A stretch of 64,000 nt of DNA from Symbiodinium microadriaticum (lineage: Eukaryota; Sar; Dinophyceae; Suessiales; Symbiodiniaceae): contig LSRX01000306.1 of the NCBI GenBank assembly GCA_001939145.1, positions 349,339 to 413,338 on the forward strand. The letters run 5' to 3'. How positions within the stretch are numbered: the stretch's first letter is position 1; the number at the start of each line of letters is the position of its first letter. Below are positions 1 through 10,039 of the stretch, one piece after another. A model generated the notes under the pieces. The model was not told the origin of the DNA and did no database searches. It saw only the letters and a list, made by a program, of their open reading frames with translations. A program made the position numbers and the translations under genes.

Positions 1-1
1 G

Positions 2-619
2 CAACTTGCTGTCGATACCACCCTGGTTTCCCCTCTCGATGCTAGTGGCGCTGCGCGCCGGCACCAGCGCCAGTACCAGGGCGCCGCTCTTCGCCTCGCA
101 CGCAGGGCTAAGGAACGCACCTATCCAGAGTTGATGCGCTCGCAGAGGTGCCGACTTGTTGTCCTTGCACTTGAGGTTGGTGGCCGCTGGAGTCCCGAGG
201 CCTCCCAGTTCGTTCGCCTCCTCGCTCGCTGCCGGGCCCGTGCTGTGCCTCGACCGTTGCGGCCTGCAACCATTGCTGCCTTCACATCCCGTTGGTCCGC
301 CTTGCTCGCCTTCTCTGCCGCCAGAGCGTTCGGTGCCAGTCTCCTTGGTCTTTCCCTCCCCGGCACCGCCAATGTTGATGGCGACCAACCCCTGCTCAGC
401 GAGGTCCTTGCCTCCACCCGCTTCGACGAAGCTCCCCTGTTGCCAGCCGCCTTCCCCCGCGTCCGTGAGCTGCAGCCTTGGACTGGGGCGTGGAGGACGC
501 TGACCTCGCAAAAAACAGCGTGTAGCTGCAGTCTGCACAGGGACCGCCGCACTCCAGTCGCAAAAAGGTCCGTGAGGAAAAAAAAAAATCGCTGCGACTG
601 GTCGGTCAGCTTGTCATAG
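2..619 (+). CDS. C-terminal end of a LINE-type retrotransposon reverse-transcriptase ORF (5' part outside window)
   Basis: The frame is open from base 2 to a TAG at 617-619, about 205 codons with no start inside the window. It carries the block I associate with the C-terminal tail, after the reverse-transcriptase domain, of dinoflagellate LINE polyproteins: AVDTTLVSPL near codon 4, then RRAKERTYPEL, then LVVLALEVGGRWSPEA near codon 55, then an Ala/Arg/Leu-rich helical stretch ending FGASLLGL. Such ORFs copy the element's RNA into DNA. The catalytic domain would lie upstream of base 1, so completeness cannot be judged; no frameshift is seen here. A poly-A-like run (585-594) lies near the stop but inside the frame. 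The family assignment is from memory of the tail motif, without a search. Confidence 0.65.
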   Translation, partial: QLAVDTTLVSPLDASGAARRHQRQYQGAALRLARRAKERTYPELMRSQRCRLVVLALEVGGRWSPEASQFVRLLARCRARAVPRPLRPATIAAFTSRWSALLAFSAARAFGASLLGLSLPGTANVDGDQPLLSEVLASTRFDEAPLLPAAFPRVRELQPWTGAWRTLTSQKTACSCSLHRDRRTPVAKRSVRKKKNRCDWSVSLS

Positions 620-1490
620 CTTGTCCGCGCCGCACAGTGGTAGTCTGCAGTTGCACTGGGACGCCTGTTCACTGAAAACCCATTGGTTAGGAAAGGTGCA
701 TAAACGGTGCAAAACGAAGGGGTGGCCCTGCCGGCGCTCAAGCGCCGTACAGCGTGCTGGTGGACGATGCCGACTTTTCTTGCACGGGATGACCAGCTGC
801 TGCTTGATTTGGCCAGGAACCCCGCACCGAGCCAGCTTCCTCTGTGGTGAGATAGCCGTGCATGGACAGTTGAAAAGCTCGCTATTCAACGCAGCGGTTG
901 CTGCGAAAGACTGTGCAGTCGGCGTGGCTGTGCCAATTTTTTCAACAGCGGCTGAGTATAGTTTGCGCAGGGACCCGGAGCTGTTTGGCACGGATGCAGG
1001 AAGGTGTGGGACTGTCGTGGACCAAATGCCTCTCAGGGTCGAGGGTCGGTGCGTGTCGCGGTCAGCCGACACCATCGGGGCGGGGTCAAGCACCCCAGCA
1101 CTCAGCACTCTCACAACACGGAGCGGATACATTATATGGCAACAATGAAACAACAAAATTGTCTAGCATTTGCATAGCGAGTGCATACTCCAGACCGCCA
1201 CATGTGCCAACTGGGCCTGCGCGAGCTTGGCCACCTCCCGTCCTCCCCCGTCAGGTATTTTCCAACTACAAGTTGCCCGGCGGCCTCCAAGGTGGGAACC
1301 AGAGTGGAATGCAGCAGTGGTTGTGTTGGTGTACTTGTTAGTGTTCATCAACCACAATTTTGCTGTGCGGCAAGCACACGCACTCTGATGCAGGGGTGCC
1401 GGCACCTTTCGCGATCACGGCCATACAGCAAATTACAAGCTTCCTCGCTCCTTGGTGCAAAGCTTGATGTTTCGTTTTTCTTATTATAGC
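620..1490. other. Stretch with overlapping open frames on both strands, no recognised gene
   Basis: A plus frame (621-1148, first ATG at 787) and a minus frame (1156-614, no ATG at its 5' end) are both open over almost the same bases and both look mildly protein-like. One is probably a shadow of the other. No motif, signal peptide or splice-supported structure could be assigned. It could be 3' untranslated or flanking sequence of the LINE fragment on its left, or an exon of an unknown gene. Confidence 0.2.
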
Positions 1491-1785
1491 GCTGTTCCGT
1501 GTTGCCACAAAGGTCCTCGCACTTGGCAACTTGGTTGCATGGTGGCGAAGCTCATGTTAAACTCGATTCACATGTGTTCTCGTCAGCCGAAGGCCTGCAA
1601 GCCGCTCGGTGCTTCGGCCACCAAACAAACTGTCAGATGCTGCGGACTCGCAAAGAGGTGGGGCAGAGAAGGTTGACGTTGACAGCATGCCAAGATTTGC
1701 CAGTGGAACTTTTGGCTTCTCGTACCTTACACCTTGAACTCTTGATCCAAAGCCTACCCTGGAAGCGAAACCCCTACAGCCTAAA

Positions 1786-2216
1786 TCCCCTTAGACTCTT
1801 AAACCCTAAACCCAGAGCATCACGCCGACCTGTGGCTATATGGACCCTCGCCTGGCTTGTTAGAGTTGTGAGAGCTTCCGAAGCCATGCCTGCCTGGTGC
1901 GAGTGTGTGAGTCGATACCCTCTGCCCGCCATTAGCTTCTCTTCCTAATCTAGGATTTCCATCCTGCGCGAACGGAAGAAGTACAGCCTCAGCTCCTGGG
2001 GGATGTCTGGGAAGTGTGTCATAGCTAATATGCTGCCCTTCGGACCAGTGAACTGCTTGCTGGCAGAAGCAAAAAGGGCCTGAGAAAAGAGCATGTGCCA
2101 GAGCGTACCAGCTGTGAGTGCCGAAAAAACGCTGGACCGTAAAAATTAAGCTCTGCAGTATAGCAGACCCTAGACCGTAAACCCTAAACCCTGAACCCCG
2201 AACGACACTCCCTAAA
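1786..2216. repeat. Scattered CCCTAAA-type telomere-like runs
   Basis: Short runs of CCCTAAA/CCTAAA occur at about 1786-1812 and 2162-2216, separated by unrelated sequence. They match the dinoflagellate/plant-type telomere unit TTTAGGG in reverse orientation and recur across the window. They are too short and degenerate for a functional telomere. Confidence 0.6.
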
Positions 2217-2219
2217 CTA

Positions 2220-3490
2220 ACCAATCAAATCCTAAACACGAATGCCCAAAAGTTCCAAATCCTACAATTCCTTGCTCCTAGCGAAGTAACCCTGCACCGC
2301 AGAACAGAAGACGAAAACGCATTCTCAAAATAGTTTTGCATTCATATCAAGTCCGTCCAATGGAGTGGACCATCCGTGAGTTCGACAGAGTATGCACAAC
2401 CCTTGGACAGGGACTAAACAAAGGAACCGCCCGATCCAAAATGGTTCGAAACGTTAACTTTCGTTACCAATCCTCCAGAAACTCCACTGCAGGCCTCGAG
2501 CGACCCGAGAATCTGGTCTCAATCTCCAAAAAATTGTCCAAAAAGGCTGACAACACGCGCAGCAAACCAATGCCAATGTGCTCCAATCAATTTGCCATTC
2601 GACATGTGATTGGACCGTGGCGCGTGTGCGCCCCACCTTTCAGCTTATTCCTCCACTTTCTCCCAAGGTTTTCAGAAGGGGTTGGGTGGGGAGGCGGGGG
2701 GCATGATCTCTCCTTTCCAACTCGTCCTCAGCTTCCGACGCAGCCGCCTCTGTCGGGTTGAAGTGCAGCCATGTACTTCTGCTCTGCTCTCTCTGCCGTG
2801 ATTTGCACTGCCGGCTGCCCACTTCCGTCGGAAGCCCTCATCCCTAAGTGCAAGCCCAAACCTCAAAGCTGGAGCTCCAGACACGACTGTTTTCAATCAG
2901 CCGGGTTTTGGGCAGTGCGCTGCCTGAAATCACCGACGGGGATCCACGCGCAAAAGAAGAAGAAGAAGAAGTCGAAACAGTCAAAGCTTGGTAATGCCGA
3001 ACTGCTTGTTTTCTCCGAAGCCTCTGATGCATGTTTTCGGGCTCTTAAAGTCCGAAAACTGTAGGGGTGCCAACGCCCCACCAACCATGTAGTTGAGTTG
3101 TGCTGTTCGTCGGCTGAACGCGCATTGCCAAGACTTCTTTTAGAGTTCCGTTGATTTCGTATCCGGCCAAGAACCGCGTGAGAGAACATGAAGCCCGAAG
3201 AGGACTAGCCCACGGTAGCAGAATTGGGCCACCCGTGAACCTCAATGGCCAACGGCCAGCCGTAAAAGGTACAGGCCCTTCTCGCAACGAGGGGAACGGC
3301 TGACCCTAAAGGGGAGTGGGCCACGGTGAAAGAAAAGAATGGCCAACCCTTAGCGGAGAAGGCAAGCTGTGATTACTTGAAAGCCAGTGGCCAAGATCGA
3401 ATGAAAGGACTATCAAACTAAACGGGTGGAGGGCAGCCCTTGAAGCCCCAAAAGAGGTGGGCAGGGCGCAAGGAAAGTGACAAGTGTGTG
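2220..3490. other. No supported gene
   Basis: Only short frames on both strands with no recognisable motif. A purine-rich run lies at 2950-2972. Between 3180 and 3410 the wording GGCCAAC/GTGGCC recurs loosely, suggesting an old degenerate repeat. Confidence 0.3.
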
Positions 3491-3712
3491 ATGTCAGACA
3501 TCATAAGCCTGCCAGCTTTTGGAAGCCGTTCGAGCAGCAGGAAGATAAAAGCCACAAGGTCGCAGGTGAAAGAAATGGAAGGCGCAATTGAGCTTGGTTC
3601 ACTTGTGCAGGTCAGCTGCGTGCTTTTGTTGGCGGTGGCATTTGTTTGCAACATTGGCGCCTTGATCGAACAGACTCGTGAGCTGCTGCCCGGGAGGGAT
3701 TACAGGTTGTAA
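3491..3712 (+). CDS. Small predicted single-pass membrane protein (73 aa), unknown
   Basis: The first ATG in the frame is at 3491 and the stop is TAA at 3710-3712; the frame stays open a little upstream, but without another ATG. The peptide has a basic stretch (SRSSSRKIKATRSQVKE, about residues 12-28), a hydrophobic segment of about 18 residues (VQVSCVLLLAVAFVCNIG) and a short charged tail (IEQTRELLPGRDYRL). That is the layout of a small tail-anchored or single-span protein, or of a lone exon of a larger gene. No family was recognised and no neighbour supports a function. A chance ORF is quite possible at this length. Confidence 0.3.
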   Translation: MSDIISLPAFGSRSSSRKIKATRSQVKEMEGAIELGSLVQVSCVLLLAVAFVCNIGALIEQTRELLPGRDYRL

Positions 3713-4142
3713 AGTTGCACCGGCTGCAGCAGCGACAGATGTCTCATCGTGCGTTCTATACTTACTTAGCTTCTGGACGTTCAGTTTTTGTTGGATCCTT
3801 GTTTGGAACGGGGTTGTGGCACCATCTCAACCCCAGCAAGCCACCCAAAACAACTAACTAAGAATCTCAACCCCAACACTCCGAACATCCTGGCATAGAC
3901 GCATCCTTCTGGGCGGAGCAATCCCATTCAGCTATGTAACTAGCTATGAGGTTCTCGTAGATATTGGCCTAAGGTTGAGGGTTAAAGGCCTTGTTAAGGG
4001 TTTTTTTCATTACAATAGATGCATCCTTGTAATTTCCGGAAGCTGGAGCTGTTTTCAATCGTTCATTGCGAGAACAGAAATCGCGCCCAGCCACACGACC
4101 ATGCAGGTGTTTGGAGTTTGGACTTGCGCAGTGCTTGTTTCG
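3713..4142. other. No supported gene
   Basis: No frame over about 65 codons with protein-like composition and no repeat of note. Confidence 0.3.
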
Positions 4143-4601
4143 TCAGACAAGCTTACGGAGCCAGCGGTTCAATGAGGCCTCAACAACCTGAGCTTGTCTA
4201 TTCTGGCTGCTCGGCTTTGGCATTCCAGATTGCACGGATTGCATGAGCGGTTTGCAATGCAGGATGATGGGCTCGGAAAACCAGATTCGACACTCACGCC
4301 AATGGTCATGCCAAGGGCATGTTGCCAAACAGAATCGTAAGGACATTTCTGTCCACCTCATCATTCGCACCGCGGGTGCCTTAGTGAATCTTGCCATCGA
4401 ATTTGTGGCGCAACCCGTCTTGACCAATATCACCGGCGAGGAGGCAGGATGTGGGATAGCATCAACAAGCTGAGCATACTCTGGCACAGCTTCCAGAAAG
4501 AAAGCATGGGTTGATTTATACATTTGTTGCTGCTGCTTGCTTCGCTTCGTCTGACTGTGTAGATTGTCATGTGCACCCATGCATGCGGCACCGGAATGCA
4601 C
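4143..4601 (-). CDS. Coding-like exon candidate, unknown protein
   Basis: Open on the minus strand for about 150 codons. The 5' limit at 4601 is GTG rather than ATG, so this is better read as an exon than a whole gene. Composition is protein-like, with a hydrophobic/acidic block (FFLEAVPEYAQLVDAI), a Trp/His/Cys-rich middle (CPWHDHWREC) and a basic C-terminus ending LNRWLRKLV. It overlaps the 3' end of the next minus-strand ORF in another frame, so the two could be exons of one gene joined by splicing or the remains of a frameshifted gene. No family recognised. Confidence 0.3.
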   Translation of the reverse strand: MHSGAACMGAHDNLHSQTKRSKQQQQMYKSTHAFFLEAVPEYAQLVDAIPHPASSPVILVKTGCATNSMARFTKAPAVRMMRWTEMSLRFCLATCPWHDHWRECRIWFSEPIILHCKPLMQSVQSGMPKPSSQNRQAQVVEASLNRWLRKLV

Positions 4602-5047
4602 AGCTGCGACTCAAAGGCAAAGCTTGCTATCAGCTTCACTCCCCGGTACCCCTGAAGGCGAAGTGGCCTCAAGTAAGCGGCCGGGACTTGCTGCTGACTC
4701 TGCTGGGTACCTTCTTCGCAGGCCTTGTAGAGCCTTGGATGCAGATCCTGTTTGCCGACTCGCGCTTGAGCAGTGCTCGAAGCAGCTGTGATGTCTTTCT
4801 TCGCCCAGGAAATGGGTGCACGTACTTGTAAAGTTTCCGGTTGGTCGACTGTGGGTGAAACGGGATCCAAGCTTAGGTTTGCAGCAAGCTCACCAGCTTC
4901 TCTTCGTCGGGCTCGGCTTGGACCTACTACGTTGGCATCGGGGCCACCCGTTCTAGTCTGGTGACTTGGAAGTTGCTTCTCTGTTGACCCTTCTTTTGTG
5001 ACCAAGGTGTGTTGCCTGTCAATGATCGCTTCGGGCATCGAGCTCAT
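4430..5047 (-). CDS. Hypothetical protein, 205 aa, minus strand
   Basis: The first ATG in the frame is at 5047 and the frame runs to a stop at 4430-4432, long for this part of the window. The N-terminal half is hydrophilic and rich in Thr, Ser, Gln and Pro (for example VDQPETLQVRAPISWAKKD). The C-terminal third is more hydrophobic and includes SFWKLCQSMLSLLMLSHIL, possibly a membrane segment or a read into non-coding sequence. No conserved domain recognised. With the overlapping open frame at 4143-4601 it suggests a minus-strand gene of at least two exons or a decayed gene. Confidence 0.35.
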   Translation of the reverse strand: MSSMPEAIIDRQHTLVTKEGSTEKQLPSHQTRTGGPDANVVGPSRARRREAGELAANLSLDPVSPTVDQPETLQVRAPISWAKKDITAASSTAQARVGKQDLHPRLYKACEEGTQQSQQQVPAAYLRPLRLQGYRGVKLIASFAFESQLCIPVPHAWVHMTIYTVRRSEASSSNKCINQPMLSFWKLCQSMLSLLMLSHILPPRR

Positions 5048-5049
5048 CG

Positions 5050-5705
5050 TTGTGAGGTGCCTTTTTACGTGGCGGCAAGTGGCCTTCTTTTGCCGCCTTT
5101 GCCTCACCTGGCTCCCCTGCGTGCAGGACCCTTAGCACTCAGTTGAAGATGAACGCTTTGGAGGCAAACGCTGGATGTTGCCGGTGCATTTCCAGCGGGA
5201 AAGTCATTTCCGTTCCCTCCAGGCCATTCTGAACATGTCCTTGCCGGCATCCCTGCTACTTCTGCTGCCGGTTTTCTTCTTCCGACACTCAGTGACCCGG
5301 CCTTGGTGGAAGGCGAAGAATTCGATAGTGTAAGGGCTTTGGCGAGAATGCATGACTCGCTCGGCGACTTACCGATCCATGTTTTATATGTAAACGTCCT
5401 GCATTTCCATAGCTCGCGGTATCTTGTATAATCATGTCCATTTTAAATCTCAATCTGCCACGCACCATCTATCTTTTTCCTGTCGTTATTCCCATGTACC
5501 TGTCGAGGTAGACATAGAAGCGAGCATGTGCACGTGCATGCGGGCACGCAGAAGTGCGTGCTGCAGAGGTTTCCTGGCCGGGTTCGTCTCCTATGACCGA
5601 TTGGCAGGCCTGGGTTACTGATAAGTACTTGGCCTTCCGGCCTCTGGAACGGCCGAAACAGGAAAATACATTGACAAAAAAAATACGGCCAGGGTTGACT
5701 GCATA
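5050..5705. other. No supported gene
   Basis: Short frames only, with no repeat or regulatory element that can be defended. Confidence 0.3.
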
Positions 5706-6137
5706 TTACTGTTTAATACTCTCGATGAGAGTACGGGGTTTGAGATCCAAAAGATCTCGACAAAAACAATCCCTTGTTTCAGGAGTGTTGGGAGTTCCGG
5801 ATTTCAAAGCCACATGTGCCTCAGTTTCCCTTGACACCATCGGTTCCAGCTGCCCTGAGGTTCTGCAGCAGGTCTGGCAGACCAGCAAGTTGGGCATCGG
5901 TCTTGGTGTCTCAGCTGCGCTCAAGAATATGTGGCCATCCCTCCTCGAACCAGTATCGGTCAGCTGCAGAAGACATTTTGGCAAAGGGTGGCCCGTTTTG
6001 TGCGGCGAAGGTTGCTGATCTTGCGGCAGCCCAGGTGTGCTTTCTGGCGTCTTCGCCACACTGTACAACGCTACTTGTGCGAGCATCGGAGCATCGGTCG
6101 GGAACATGCGACATGGGATAGCGCCGAAGGCACCCAT
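5706..6137 (-). CDS. Hypothetical ORF, 143 aa, ATG-initiated; strand uncertain
   Basis: ATG at 6137 (minus) and TAA at 5706-5708. The sequence is rich in Pro, Thr and Cys (for example LLVCQTCCRTSGQLE near residue 83) with no recognised domain. The same bases carry competing plus-strand frames: 5774-6121, containing SAAEDILAKGGPFCAAKVAD, and 6037-6279, containing ATLYNATCASIGASVG. These overlap out of register and could be exons or a frameshifted plus-strand gene. I cannot decide the strand by eye; only one is likely real. RNA evidence would settle it. Confidence 0.25.
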   Translation of the reverse strand: MGAFGAIPCRMFPTDAPMLAQVALYSVAKTPESTPGLPQDQQPSPHKTGHPLPKCLLQLTDTGSRRDGHIFLSAAETPRPMPNLLVCQTCCRTSGQLEPMVSRETEAHVALKSGTPNTPETRDCFCRDLLDLKPRTLIESIKQ

Positions 6138-6315
6138 GTTTTTTGGGTTTGGGACTGAGGTTATGTTGTATACCTTGAGTTCAAAGTTTCAGTCCCATGT
6201 GATTTCCATGGCCGGCAACTTCAACAAGGCAGCGCCAAGAAAAAGAGCCGTCCTTGCAGAACAGGAGCTAGGAGCTTAAGTCGGATTGTCAGATCGCACT
6301 GATGTTCCTGTCCAT

Positions 6316-6807
6316 CTACCTCGGCTTGGAGTACCTGCCAGAAAGACCATGGTCCGAGGCCAGAGCTTCTTGAAAATGTGTGGCTTCTGAAAATCCTGCC
6401 GCCTTGCACGACAGGTGATGATTGCTGGAATTCTTGGCAACGGGCTCCTTGGAGCAAGGGGTCTCAGACAGGAAGAGACCTCTGAGAGAGAGTCTGCGCC
6501 TTGTCAGGCTTGCCTTCATGATCATGGGTGCCTTGGCCTGCACAAGCTGAGGGGCCAACGCGAAGTGTCTGCATGGCTTTGAGGCTTTGTCGTCACACCA
6601 ACCATGCGGAAGCGAGAGCCAAAAACCCGTCGGAATCGCAAACTTGAAGAACCTGTAAGAAAGCATTGCATCGCGGCAGCCTGTTTGTTTCCTTGTGTAC
6701 CTAGGTCTTCTGAAGGCACGGGAGGTTCCAGCGCCAAAGGCGGAGGCTGTGCCAGAAGTCACCGTCGCCAAGACCAACCAGGCCTGCATCTTTCGCAATA
6801 ATTCCAT
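6316..6807 (-). CDS. Hypothetical secreted or organelle-targeted protein, 163 aa
   Basis: A true ATG at 6807 opens 163 codons ending TAG at 6316-6318. The N-terminus has the form of a signal peptide: a basic start (MELLRKMQ), a hydrophobic core (AWLVLATVTSGTASAFG) and a small-residue region. Dinoflagellate plastid pre-proteins also begin with such a signal. The mature part is basic with several Arg and Cys residues (TRRRLSLRGLFL; no conserved catalytic motif seen). No intron is needed. It is read in the same direction as the candidate ORFs at 4.1-6.1 kb. No family recognised. Confidence 0.35.
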   Translation of the reverse strand: MELLRKMQAWLVLATVTSGTASAFGAGTSRAFRRPRYTRKQTGCRDAMLSYRFFKFAIPTGFWLSLPHGWCDDKASKPCRHFALAPQLVQAKAPMIMKASLTRRRLSLRGLFLSETPCSKEPVAKNSSNHHLSCKAAGFSEATHFQEALASDHGLSGRYSKPR

Positions 6808-6809
6808 GC

Positions 6810-7020
6810 TGATACAGCATATAGAACTATAGCTGCGTCATATGCAACATATACTATGTATACTATTATCATATATGCGTCATACCCAAATTTTTGCATT
6901 AAGTACTATGCAATACATGATGTATAATACGTGATCTACGATAGACAATATTCAATACATAATGAACAACTTAGAACTTCTATAGCATATAGTCATATAG
7001 TATCTCACATACAAAACTCC
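6810..7020. repeat. AT-rich island (ATA/TAT-type simple sequence)
   Basis: About 200 bp dominated by ATA/TAT/CATA words in otherwise GC-richer DNA, without an exact repeat unit. It lies just 5' of the minus-strand ORF ending at 6807 and could be its upstream region or an old microsatellite. Confidence 0.5.
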
Positions 7021-7189
7021 CTGCAAGTCTTCAAGACCAAAAGCTTTAACGGGTAAGACTGTGTGAACAACAGCTGCCTTCTTGCTGTTGTAAGCAAGAA
7101 AACGCTGGACACCTCCTCTCATCAAATTCGCTTTCGCAGCTTGATGCTGGAATGTGTTGGAAGGTCTCTCCCCCCTGTGGGGTGGTTGT

Positions 7190-7400
7190 GGAGTTTTGAA
7201 GTTTAGGATTTAGCTTAAGCTTTTGGTTTTTGGGGTCTATGGTTTAGGGTTTAGGGTTAAAAGGTGTAAGGCTTCGAGTCGACGAGGGATTAGCGAGGGT
7301 TTGGGGTTGGTTAGGCTTGGCGGTTTATGCTCTGCTTTAGGCTTAGAGCCTGCATTTAGGCGGGGTTCAGGGTTGGGTGCAGGGTTTACAGTACAGCTTA
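7190..7400. repeat. Degenerate TTTAGGG telomere-like sequence
   Basis: Runs such as GGTTTAGGGTTTAGGG near 7230-7258 are followed by diverged GGTTTGGGG/GGTTCAGGG words up to about 7390. Confidence 0.6.
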
Positions 7401-7589
7401 AGGTAAACAAAATTAGGACGCTCTATGTTGCAGGGTTTGTGGCTTGTGTAAGATGCTGGCCCTGTCTGTGACGCCTTGTGACGCCTGGCCGCCCCCAGCA
7501 GCACCCTACCCAGACCATACTTGGGTGTGGCGGGGTGGGACTGGGAATACAGACGCCAGACGCTTGCATAAATAAGCAAATAAATAAAT

Positions 7590-7629
7590 ATGCTTGTGTA
7601 TATATATATATATATAAATACATACTTAC

Positions 7630-7664
<35 letters not shown>

Positions 7665-7740
7665 GGTATAAGTACATGCATATATATATATATATATACC
7701 TACCTACGTCCCTATCCACATACCGACCTACCTACCTCCC
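7590..7740. repeat. TA / TACATA / CCTA microsatellites
   Basis: A TA run (about 7600-7617), a TACATA/CATATA array (about 7619-7665), another TA run (7680-7698) and CCTA words (7699-7735). The apparent Tyr/Ile-rich ORFs here are translations of simple sequence. Confidence 0.8.
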
Positions 7741-7789
7741 CGACTTGCTGCGGACCCACCTACATGCATACCTACAGATTGCCAGATGA

Positions 7790-8340
7790 ACGGCCCACGC
7801 AGGCCATGCGATCATGCATCACGAAAGATGCGTAAGATTCATACGATGGCAACAAAACGTGGGAGGGCCAGAAGCAGCTCACCCATCAGGTCGAACGGCA
7901 TTACCACACGCTGCGGGGTGATGCTAACAGCTGCTAACAACTGCATACACAGCGTTCACACTAAATGCTACCGTTGTCAGGCACAGTACTGACTGTATAC
8001 GTGATGGACAAGGTAGTCAGAACATGCATACATCGCACACAATCGCGACAGCAGGTTAGGTGAATCAGTGGCCTGTAGCAATGGCAATCATAAGTGTCTG
8101 CATCAACATGATGCAGGGCCCCGTTTGGTTTCCAAAAATAACAAGGAAGAGTTGCAAATAAGATATGCTCATGACCAGGCAAGAACTGGCAAGCACTATG
8201 AGACTAGTTCATAATTAGCATCATCAACTTTCCAAACGGTTAAGAACCGCACATAATTCAATGACGCGGAAACATCAATCTGCGGATTAGTTGTCCTTGA
8301 ACTTGTTTGTTTGGACACTGCCATCATCGAACCTCGGCTC
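7790..8340. other. No supported gene
   Basis: Short frames only; no recognisable motif. Confidence 0.3.
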
Positions 8341-8344
8341 GGTC

Positions 8345-9172
8345 ATGAAACCCTAAACCCTAAACCCTAAACCCCTTAAACCCCCAAACCCCTAAACCCC
8401 TAACCCCTAAACCCCTAACCCCAAACCCCTAAATCCTAATCACTGAGAAGCTGAAGCTCCAGGGAAGTTGCATTCCTTTCGTTTTCGGGTGTGTTCGGGC
8501 TTCGGTTTAGGGGAAGTGTTGTTTAGGGTGTCTTGGGGGCGTAAGAGATTTTCTGAAGGGTTCACGGCTTTTGAAACGAAATGGCTTCTGGTTTAGGGTT
8601 TAGGGCTTAGGGTCTAGTAGGGCTTTTATCCTGGAGATGGGAGGATTTTGGAGCAGCGTGTTGGGGAAGTTAGCTTCAGGCACGAGCAATTAAAGAGCAT
8701 GTTTCCTACACAAACTGCTGTGAAACTAAGCTCTTCAGAACCATCATCGTATTCTTGCTACCGCTGGTTGGTTCCGGCTTGTGGCGATGCTCACACCTAA
8801 ACCCTAAACCCTGAAGCCTTAAAGCCTAAACCGTAAATCCTAAACCCTAAAACCCTGAAGCCTTAAAGCCTAAAGCCTAAAGCCCTAAACCCCAAACTCT
8901 AAACTCTAAGCCCTAAAGCCCTAAAGCCCTCAACCCAGCATCCCAAACCCGACATCCTAATGCCCTAAACCCTAAAACCCTAAACCCCAAGGCCCTAAAC
9001 CCAGCTTGTGCCAGGACACTGGTGCTCCCAGAGGTCCAGTCCGATCCTATAGGAGCAAAGGCCCGAGTGCACGACAGGCTTTTGAAAAGGGTTTAGGGAT
9101 TTAGGGGTTTAGGGTTTGGGGGTTTAGGGGTTTAGGGGTTTTAGGGTTATAGGGTTTAGGGGTTTAGGGTTT
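8345..9172. repeat. Interstitial telomere-like arrays in opposite orientations
   Basis: CCCTAAA-type units fill about 8345-8440 and, more degenerate, 8795-9000 (with CCTAAAGCC variants). TTTAGGG-type units occur at about 8590-8625 and densely at 9088-9172. The array thus switches strand within 0.8 kb, and the last TTTAGGG block runs into a single N at 9173. These match the dinoflagellate telomere unit but are interrupted and diverged, hence interstitial. Confidence 0.7.
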
Positions 9173-9173
9173 N
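9173..9173. other. Single-N contig join
   Basis: One undetermined base between a TTTAGGG array and a TATATATC run. Its position between two simple repeats suggests an assembler join, so left and right flanks need not be adjacent in the genome. Confidence 0.7.
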
Positions 9174-9194
9174 TATATATCTATACGTTTTGGA

Positions 9195-9265
9195 GCCCTG
9201 TCTGCCTGTCTGTCTGCCTGTCTATCAGGGCTTCCGTCTGTCTGTCTGTCAGTCTGTCTGTCGCT
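9195..9265. repeat. CTGT/CTGC tetranucleotide repeat
   Basis: Interrupted CTGT units from the CTGCCTGTCTGTCTGC start to about 9262. Confidence 0.8.
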
Positions 9266-9738
9266 GCCTCCGTCTAGTCGTATTGCGTATGACTGTTGCC
9301 AAAGCGTGTTCCGAACATCTGGGTTTGCATGAGTAGAAGCGAAAGGCGATGACACTCATCCTGTTTTGCACCAACCCGCTTTCGTCAGCAAGACGTGGAT
9401 GTATTAGGAACGGGTTTCAGTCATTCTACAGCCCAGCCTCCCTCCCCTCCGTCCCCTCTTGCCGTCAACAGCACGCCTTCCCTGTTTCTGATATTCCTCT
9501 GGCTTTGGACACGACGCACCTTGAGTCTGCCTCGGGGCCACGTTGGACTGCGCCCGCACATTGAAGGCTGACGAAAGTTATCGAGCCAAGCCGTTGAAGA
9601 AGGCTGCCTTTTCTTGAAGCTTGACTTCGAATCGGACCCGATGCCCGAGTTCGGGCTATTGCCCACACAGTTCGATCCTGGCCTGAGCTCAGTTCAATCC
9701 TCTAAAACTGTCGCCTATCATGTATTGTTCGCCGTACC

Positions 9739-10010
9739 TTGAAAGAGTGGTTGCTCAACTTCTCTCGCTGCCGGCCTCTCGCAGGTCGTCGCTTCGCTGT
9801 GTTACCCTGCATGTATTTGGCTTCGGTTCTATCGAGAACTTTGCCTGTCTTCACACCGTTTCTGGGTTTTGTCGTCGCCGGTCGAGTTTCGTTTCATCCG
9901 GGCTTACATAGACTCAGGCTCTGGTGCAGAGGAATGACAGCACCGACAGCACGGACAACAGCAAGGTGGACAATGGTAAAGGGAACGCCGCCTGCCTGCG
10001 AAGCCTAGCA
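9739..10010 (+). CDS. Coding-like exon candidate, hydrophobic, unknown
   Basis: Open without an ATG at its 5' end, so an exon if real. It encodes a basic stretch followed by a long hydrophobic part (LPCMYLASVLSRTLPVFTPF and LGFVVAG), which could span a membrane. A second frame at about 9912-10035 encodes an Asn/Asp/Ser-rich segment (RNDSTDSTDNSKVDNGKGN) with N-glycosylation sequons. No family assignment is possible. Confidence 0.22.
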
Positions 10011-10039
10011 TCGTGTGAGAGGTTGACATTGAACTGAAG

